Shown here one piece after another: positions 56,251 to 64,000 of a DNA stretch of 64,000 nt (within the stretch, counting starts at the first letter, position 1; the number at the start of each line of letters is the position of its first letter). The position numbers and the translations under genes are program-made. This DNA comes from Sternotherus odoratus (lineage: Eukaryota > Chordata > Testudines > Kinosternidae). Where the stretch lies: NCBI GenBank assembly GCA_032164245.1, contig JAVMKO010000004.1, positions 31,287,626-31,351,625 on the forward strand. The letters are read 5' to 3'. Below the pieces are notes generated by a model, which worked only from the letters and a program-made list of their open reading frames with translations, searched no databases and was not told the DNA's origin.

Positions 56251-58385
56251 CCTAGCCAACATCTCTGTTCTTCTAAAAATCTACCCTCCCTGCTGGTTGT
56301 AGGGATCAATTAACATATGTTATAGACCTAGATTGTATCTTCATTGACAAGCAAGTTTTTACTGTGGGATAATTAGCACATTATCTATCTGTAAAATCCT
56401 AGTGGCTACAAAGCACTTGAGTTTTACATTGAAGTAAACTAAACAAAGTCACCTTGAGCAAGCGGTATAGCTGACCTCACCTAGTTACCTCATGCTAAAG
56501 ATTACAAGTGCCTTGCCTTCATTTAGGATTTACCAGTGGGCAATGTTACTGGATGTTAATTAGCTTGATGAGATTAAATAATTTTCCATATATGAAGACA
56601 AAGTCTATCTTTATTTTACAAATACAACCTAGGGAAGAGTGGTTTTCCTTCTTCCCACCCTAATTAATCCAGTATCATGTATGTGCCAACAGAGTTTTTC
56701 CAGCAATGGATCAGTATGGGCCCTTACACTGTAGACTTGGAGGGACCATTTGTGTTCTGCTGCCTCCTGTTTCTCAAAGGTATGTTGCTTCAAATGACAA
56801 GAACTGCCCTCAGATTCCAAAATACTTTTGAGACAGAAACATCATATTTTCTAAGTAGGTTTAGTACCCTGGCCTTTTAAAAGATACAAAACAACATGAT
56901 ATTATCTCTCAGACAGTAAGGCGGCCCAGACTGAAATGTGCTCAAATGTGATCTGAAATGTGAGAATACATTTCCCAATTTACTTGTACGCAGTGATCTT
57001 TCTAATGTTTTGCCACTAGTATAAATATATTGAAAATGAAAATATAAATTCTAGGGGCTGAGAGAAGACAGGTTGACCAAATTATTATGTAATTTTGTTT
57101 ATGTCTGAGGACATTTTTAACAAGTAAACATTTGAAATATCCCCAATATTATTTTTACAAGCAAATAGTCAGTGCAGATGGAGCTTATAGTAAATATTGT
57201 GTTAAACCCTACAGACAAGACCAAATTGTGTGTCACTGGAAATCAATTAAACACTTTTTAATTTATGTTTGGTATGTAAACAGTTACACAATATACTTAT
57301 GTCTAACAACAATTTTCTATTATGCCTTTAGCAGTAAATCTTGCTCAGCTTGCTCATGAGTTGTTTCATTTTTCTACGGCCTGAGTAAACTGAGCTGGAT
57401 TTGGCCATATGGTTATTTTACTGGTTTTTGCTACTATCGCCTATATCATAAATCACATCAACCACATATGACAATTTGCTGCAGATAAAAGAAACCTGAC
57501 TGAACTATGATGAATGCTTTTGTATGTGCTGAAATGGGATCGACAGCCTGGTCTATTTCCCAGAAAGATTTTTCCATTAGCAATATTATAATTTCCATGA
57601 TTATAAAGAATTCATTTTGCTGTGGCAATAAAACTGCCCTCCTGTAGTTTTATTTATTGTCCACTGTAATTTTGTTATTTCAATAGAAGACATTTATGTT
57701 CAAAGTGTAATGGTGGTTTTAAATTCATGTCCAACTTTCATTATCAAATTTCTTTTAATAGGAAGATTTCCTTTTTAATAGCTAATATTTTCCTCAAAGA
57801 CAAAACTAGTTCTGACCTTTTATCTCTAATAACATGACATAAAACCATATAAAGGGCACTATGGTTATTAACAACAAAGAAAAGAAAAGAAAAAAAAAAG
57901 CTTTGCCATCTATTACCTTAATTGTAAGAAAATAATGAAGGAGAGAATAATGTGGACTTTCTTCATAGCTCGTTGAACATACAAAGAGTCTTCAAGAAAT
58001 CCGTGGCTTTTTGCTTTTTTATTTTTATTTTTGGTGCATCACAGTACCCTGAACAAACAATGAATATATAGTAGGTTCCAGAAATGTAATTAATACTTGG
58101 CAGTTACATTATCTTTCATTTTGGAGATGTCAAAGTACTTTATCTCCCAGATAAGAGGTGGTAGCTAATTAATGTTACTTCCAGTGTAAACGGAACAGAG
58201 TGCTCGGCTCAAAGTCAAACAGTATATGTCCATGCCAAAACCTCTGAATTTCAGGGTCCTGTTCTAATCACTAGGCACTAACTTCTTCCAATAATTTAAA
58301 ATGAACATGTTAGTAATTGGAAATAATGTCTATGTAATGTAATTGTTTTTCACTAGTCAATACTGGTGAGGTCTCTGCTGTAATA
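56251..58385. other. Unassigned 2.1-kb stretch
   Basis: AT-rich. A-rich low complexity at about 57872-57900. No gene. Confidence 0.4.
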
Positions 58386-58838
58386 CTATTCCCCATTCTA
58401 GGCACCACACTTTGGGGAAGATGTGGATAAATTGGGGAGAAGCTAGAATAAAGGTAAATAATGATCAAAGGTTTAGACCAGACCTAGAATGATAAATAAA
58501 CTGAGGATGCTTAATCCTGATAAGATGATTGGCGGGGACCTAATAAGAGTCTTCAAATATGTTAAGAGCTCTTAGGAAGGGCAGTGATAATTTGTCCACT
58601 GAAGATAGAACAAGAAGTAATCAGCTTAATCTACAGCAAGAGATATTTAGCCTAGATATTAGGAAAATGTAGCTTCCAAGGGAGGTTGTGGAATCTGTCA
58701 TCGGTGGATTTTAAGAACAGGTTAGACAAACACCTTCTCATGGATGGTCTAGGTATAGGGTCCTGCCTCATTGCTGTGTCTGGACTAAATAACCTCTTAA
58801 AGTCTCTTCTAGCTCTGTATTTTTATGATTCTATACAT
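58386..58838 (+). mobile_element. CR1 LINE 3' end, decayed
   Basis: 'aggcaccacactttggggaa', 'gaagatagaacaagaagtaa', 'atttagcctagatattagga' and 'ggttgtggaatctgtcatc' lead to 'ttttatgattctata'. Same order as the CR1 at 54.2-54.57 kb but more diverged. No open frame. Confidence 0.85.
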
Positions 58839-59384
58839 AGCAGGGTCTTCTTTTTGTGATTAATTTATTATTTTAACATTAAAATACAAAAAGGTAAACA
58901 ACGTATAGCTTGTTTATGTTCTAGAATACTGCAGATTTCACTGAATGATGCAATTACTTTCCAACTTATAAAAGCTGCAAGACCAAACAATATAAAAACC
59001 AGACAATATTACATGGACGTAGCATGTTAGGGTGGGGTAACAATAATAATTTTTTAAAAGGAACGTAGACAAAAAAGTGGAAGGAGGTATAAAGCAAAGG
59101 TGTCAGGTGAAATGAAATCTACATTGTGTGAGCTATCTCAACACCAAATTTCTTCAAATACATACAACTTCCCTCTATGGCAATAAACTATTCTTTCCTT
59201 CATTGTGAACTCAGAAAGGTTTGAATGCCACTAATATTAAAAATATAATTTTTTGGAACAGCTCGGTCATTCATTTAGCAAAAATTAAATGTTTCAGATA
59301 TATTACATGCTATATGAGCTTTTCCTTTACAACACCTTCATTGCAATTGCCACATTTGTTTAATAGTAATTCATTGTGCTGATA
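58839..59384. other. Unassigned sequence
   Basis: Nothing recognisable. Confidence 0.4.
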
Positions 59385-59640
59385 TAGTAACTTCCATTCA
59401 ACAAGCTGAAGATGCTTTACAAACATTCATGAATTTAACCAAACATTCTCTGGGAGGTAGGAAAGTTTTATTATCTCCATATTACAGGTAAAGAAATGGA
59501 ATCATACAGGGTAAGTGACTGATATTAACGTCACAGGAATATTGTGACACATCTGGGTATCTAGATTCCCATTCCTGTGCTGTAACCACATAGTAACCAT
59601 CTATTTTAATTACCTCAAAGTGCAATTTGAACACTGAACT
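59385..59640 (-). repeat. MIR SINE
   Basis: 'agatgctttacaaacattca', 'ttattatctccatattacag', 'gtaaagaaatggaa' and 'ggtaagtgactg' follow the reverse-complement MIR order. This is the longest MIR in the window, about 250 bp. Confidence 0.7.
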
Positions 59641-61455
59641 GCTTGTTAGGATAAGAATCCTTGAACAAATCCCAACCCAAATTTGTGTACTTTAACTAGG
59701 CTTTGTGGCTATAGAAAGCTAAGAGAATCCAAATGGTGGCTATGAAGTGTGGCTGACAAACTTCTTCCCCTGCCTAAGGCCAAATTCTGTGACTTCACCC
59801 CAAATGGGTAACAGGAAGAGACACTGGAGAGGTAATGACCCACTACAGTGCCTTCCAGGTTCTAGGAGATTGGTCTGCCCACTCACACTCCACTGCAACA
59901 CACCCCTTTCTCAGTTAAATGGTAAGCAGATGTTGGGTGAATCTTTAAATGGCAATATTACAGCATTCCCAACTGAGAGGTCCAAGATGGAGTTAGGCTT
60001 TCAAAGTAAATGCATTATATTATGGGATGTGTGTGTAAGAAGTCCAACTTCCATTTGAACCAGCTTTCCCCTACGACTTTAAGGACTTTATCATATTCAG
60101 ATATTCTGGTGATGAACTTTTGTAAAGATCTCAGCCACCATCTTATCCCCAGCAAATCTGTTGTTCCATTTTGGATCAATTGGAATGTTTCATTTTTATT
60201 TTGACCAACCAAAAAATAAAAACCTTCCCATTCCAAAAACATCACATCAGGATATTTTGAAATTTGTATAGTCTCTTTTCCAATTTGGTTTAAAAAAAAA
60301 AGTTACCTAAAATTCACAAGATTTCATCAAAAAAATCAGTTTAGTTGCAATGGCATTTTCTGGCAGAATATTATTTCAACCAGCTCTACTAAGCACATAC
60401 TTAAGTCTACCCCTATCCAGACCAGTGGTGTATAGAGAAGTTTTCCTAAATGGAAGTTTTCTCTTGTTTTAAATGTAATTCATCAGATAAACCAGAAAGA
60501 GCTATATGTCTAACAACAGAATACTTCTAATTAAATGTTTGGGGTAGCCATTTTCTCCCATATAAAGAATCTTTGGTTATAATTATGATATAATATTCAT
60601 TATATTTCAAAATATATTCCACATAAAGAATCTGAAGTGATCCAATGACAGTTCTCCTGTTTTATTTTTCCTTTCAAAGAGAGGTATTCAGTGTGAACTT
60701 TTCTAAGGGAATAATCCATCCTATTGCCAACCTCTATAAAGATCATTACAACATTAAAATGGGATCTCCTCACTATCTTCAAACTTAGATATGAGTTGTA
60801 TATATTTTTTCAACTGTTGGTTGGCATAATTGTGGATGTCAATTAGCCAGTGTGTAATACATCTTAAATACCATTTTGCATTTGTAATTTGCAGATCACA
60901 GTGCACAAACATTAATTTCATTGTTTCTAATATTAATTTCTAAAACTAATTACTCTTTGTGTTAAACACTCTTCATTTCTTTGTTTTGCTATAAGCCACT
61001 GATCCATTCCCAAAACAGAGGCACTCTGCATACCAATGAGCTGTATGATTTATCAACTGATTAATTCTAAAGATTACTTATGATGATTTCAACTGGCTGA
61101 CATTGTATTACAAACCCAGAAATATACAATAATAAAAATGTGACTTATTTGTCAAGTTTGGACAAATGCATCAAACGATCATTTAACTGTGCTATTTTGT
61201 CATCACATTAACTAACATTGGACTCAAAAAACTCTAAGAGATTACACAAAACTACATGGTGCTCTAAGAAACTATTTTAGTTCTGATGTATAAATCTACA
61301 ATAATGAAAAAAGAGGAAAGGCAAAACAAAAAAATCTTAAGGATAATTCAGTCATTTCCTCTATTTTAGATGGAAGGCTAAAACCATGTAAGTATACCCT
61401 GTGACACATTGCCCTTCCTATGGCATGTGGGAAGGTACATTATAGCCCCGCAGCT
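59641..61455. other. Unassigned 1.8-kb stretch
   Basis: The frame at 59747-60058 (103 residues) and its neighbours have no motifs. Nothing else recognised. Confidence 0.4.
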
Positions 61456-61637
61456 GAGTCTATCCAATCACCCTTAGCCTCAGGGCACTGTGGTCTAGCC
61501 CAGAGTCAATACAGCTGTTCTTTCTCGCAGGGCTATGTGGCTAGAGTCAGTATGATTGCCCTTCCTCTCAGGTCTGCCTGGCCTAGTAACAGAGTCAATA
61601 TGGTTGCTCTCCCTTACAGGGCTGGGTGGCCTAATGG
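61456..61637 (+). repeat. Tandem repeat, four units of 41-48 bp
   Basis: Units start 'gagtc' at 61456, 61503, 61544 and 61592. Each follows the pattern 'gagtcaatatggttgctctc...cagggctgggtggcctaatg'. Unit identity is moderate. Similar units belong to a turtle repeat that may be LTR-derived. The frames here come from the repeat. Confidence 0.75.
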
Positions 61638-63611
61638 CTAGTGGGGGATGGGCCACCACCCAGAGGGTGGTGAACTGGGCCCTCCCTACTTGACCAGGTC
61701 TCGGGCCATGGCCCTGGAAGCAGTGTGTGTAATGGCAAGGACTTAAAAAGGATTTGGAAAGAAAATGAAATTCTTCATATTTTCGTGTGTCTCTAATTAA
61801 CATTTCTGATTTATCCTCAGAAAAACTGAACCTTCATCTGCTCCTATGTATGTAGCTGCAGATGCTACTGCTTGTGTGGGTGATGGGGATCAAAGCCTTG
61901 AGGTGCAGTTTCAGTATTGTAAATAGAAAAGAACATACCTCTTCAACTATTTGGGGTGATGATGGATGGGATCATTTACTAAGGAAAGCTATTCTAAGAA
62001 AGGTACAAAAAGTTTTAGAGCTACCATTTCATAGTGCCAAGTCATGATCCTCATATTCCATACTTGTGTGGGTCTTTCCACCTCTGCTCAAAATAAAAGT
62101 ATCAGCAAGCTCCATGTTTCTCCCCCAGATCCTACGAAGCCTTTGCATTGTTCAGGGTTTGTGCTAGAGAAGGGGGTGAAGACTTGGCAGAACAGAGAGA
62201 GGAAGGTGAGTGCTGAGATTAGGGCAAAAGGGGGCCCATTTAGTTTCTCTTGGACCTTTGGAAATTAGTCAACAAGAACAAAATATACAGCTTTTCAGCC
62301 AGTCTACCAAGGAGCCAGGAGATGGTGATAAAAGCCACCCAAGTCCAGAGACATTGAGGAAGCACTGCTCCTCCACGTATATGACTGAGGGATCTGCTCA
62401 GTTCCATTTTCCACAGAGGCAGCACAAGCCTACATGTGCTCTTATCCAAGAGCCTTCCCATGCATTTTTATGTGAGGAAGGAAGGGGATGACCTGGGCAA
62501 CAGTGTGAAAACCCTTGAGAATCCATCCGTTTTTTTGTTAACTGCATTCTTCAGACTGTGATTATTATCTTTTGAAGCAACTAGAATATTCAAAGCCAGC
62601 AATCCCCATTTTTTAATCAGACATAGTGCCACTGTTAAGTGATCCAAGTTACTTACCACTTCCATGATCCTAGATAATCTGCTTCTACAACATTCTCAAT
62701 CCCATCGGTTCTGGAGGATATGGATTTTATGCCTTCTTCTTGTGGGCAAGATTGTGCTGTGGTTCTGTGCAGCTGTACAAGGCCGTATTGCTCAGCATCA
62801 CATTATCAGCTTCTTCCTCACTCACTGCTTTTGAGAACTTTAATACTTTTTAATTAAAATTCTGCACTACCACGCTGACCAATTTAAAGATGGTCAATAT
62901 CACCCAATCTCCATGGCAATGGAGTTTTAAGCTTACAGAGACATAATACATCCTTGTCAGTTGAAGACCTCCCATTAAGGGTGCATAGCTTAAAGATCAA
63001 ACTTTTTATTTAATTTGAGGCCCATATTTACTCACAGAGCACTATCCCCACAGATATAAAGTGCCTGATAAATTCTAAATTGAACTCAGAGTTTAAAGCA
63101 AACATGGATTTCTTGAAGCTTTTACTGCTCTACAAAATGACATAAGGTGAAGGTGGTGAGAGCCTAACTAAATAAGAAAAAAGCAGAAAATAGAATTTAT
63201 AACTGCTTCGAAAAATGTGGAATTATTTTTCCCCTTTCAGACCCAAAATTAAAATCTCAGAAATGGTAATGTGTGAGATGCATGAATAACGTATATGTCC
63301 ACCATATGAGTCTACTATATTACCAGTTAGTACTACTCAGAGATTACCTACGGCAAAGGGAACAGTACTTTCAGAAATGATAAAGCATAAGGTGTATAAT
63401 TCAAATCCCAAAGTTAATGGGTGCCTATCAACTTTGGTGGCCTTTGGATAAGGCATGGAGTAATGCTTCATCTAAAGAAGAATGTAATGAGAGGTACCAA
63501 AAATAATGAATGACATAGAAAAGGTCATTTGAGGGGCTCTATCAATCTCTCATAATACAAGAATAATGTAGTGGGGGATGCCCACTAAAATTGAAAGCCA
63601 CCAACTCTAAA
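61638..63611. other. Unassigned 2-kb stretch
   Basis: Several short overlapping frames (61862-62491) have no domain. No gene or repeat recognised. Confidence 0.4.

Positions 63612-63698
<87 letters not shown>
63612..63698. repeat. (TG)n(TA)n microsatellite
   Basis: About 8 TG units lead into about 35 TA units. It is prone to length change and cruciform extrusion. Confidence 0.95.
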
Positions 63699-63702
<4 letters not shown>

Positions 63703-63746
63703 TGTTCACATAATTAGCCTTTAGAACAGTTTACAAGATCATAGGT

Positions 63747-64000
63747 TCAAGAATAGCATCCGTGTTAGTCTGTATCCGTAAAGAAAGCGAGGAATACTTG
63801 TAGCACCTTAGAGACTAACTACTTTATTTCAGCATAAGCTTTCGAGGGCTATAGCTCACTTCGTCGGATGCATAGAATGGAACATAAGTAAGATGCATTT
63901 ATACACACAGAAAGAAAGAAAAGAAAAAAAATTGTACATTAGCATACCAATTCTAAGAGGGCTGTTAAATGTAGATGGGTCATTATCAGTAGGAGAAAAA
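63747..64000 (-). mobile_element. Penelope-like element fragment, runs off the window
   Basis: 'agcatccgtgttagtctgta', 'ttgtagcaccttagagacta', 'cataagctttcgagg' and 'cacttcgtcggatgcataga' match the copies at 11261 and 16337. It then continues with family-typical 'aatggaacataagtaaga'. On the minus strand 63867-63840 reads CCGACGA, a weak stem, then GAAA. The element continues past the window edge. Confidence 0.6.

Noticed and set aside
59747..60058. 103-residue frame as a possible exon
   Set aside because: No recognised domain or homology, and no supporting splice signals could be established.

Overview
This is vertebrate nuclear DNA, and the repeat content points to a non-avian reptile, most likely a turtle. 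It is AT-rich, has no operons and no long intact reading frame, and is dominated by interspersed repeats: CR1 LINEs in several states of decay, hAT-type MITEs, Harbinger-like elements carrying a Myb/SANT-type reading frame, a Tigger-like DNA transposon, Penelope-like fragments, old MIR and L2-like sequence, LTR-like units and three Helitrons. The species call rests on recognising repeat families by eye, not on a search. I found no exon of a host protein-coding gene, no rRNA, no convincing tRNA gene and no CRISPR array. The window reads as an intergenic stretch or the inside of a very long intron.

Layout. 1-12 kb: an LTR-like or TIR element (258-1003), a solo LTR with a 6-bp target duplication (4041-4721), an old CR1-like remnant, MIRs, nested hAT MITEs (9057-9427), two CR1 3' ends on the minus strand and a Penelope-like fragment. 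12-21 kb: Helitron 1 (12875-13724) in AT-rich DNA, an LTR-like element, a hAT MITE with matching 8-bp flanks (15208-15738), a Penelope-like insertion that is a perfect 89-bp inverted repeat with a 14-bp target duplication (16337-16554), a 1.1-kb TIR element, a Harbinger-like copy and Helitron 2 (20233-20786). 21-41 kb: mostly sequence I cannot assign, with scattered MITEs, a 68-bp perfect duplication (29287-29354 and 31662-31729), a 742-bp hAT-like element and a 400-bp foldback (40289-40690). 41-47.3 kb: a decayed Tigger transposase, a 99-bp direct duplication, and Helitron 3 (44984-46970), which carries a 1.5-kb GC-rich minisatellite that switches strand twice. 47-64 kb: a second Harbinger-like copy beside a foldback, a CR1 with recognisable reverse transcriptase interrupted by a hAT MITE (exact 8-bp duplication), more CR1 3' ends, a MIR, a 4-unit tandem repeat, a TG/TA microsatellite and a Penelope-like fragment running off the end.

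No set of genes works together here. The protein-coding signals are all remains of transposon proteins: CR1 reverse transcriptase, Tigger DDE transposase, a Myb/SANT-type protein start and a 33-codon frame inside Helitron 2. The most informative structures are the three Helitrons with a shared 3' hairpin and a strand-switching minisatellite, and the Penelope-like repeats with a hammerhead-ribozyme-like core.
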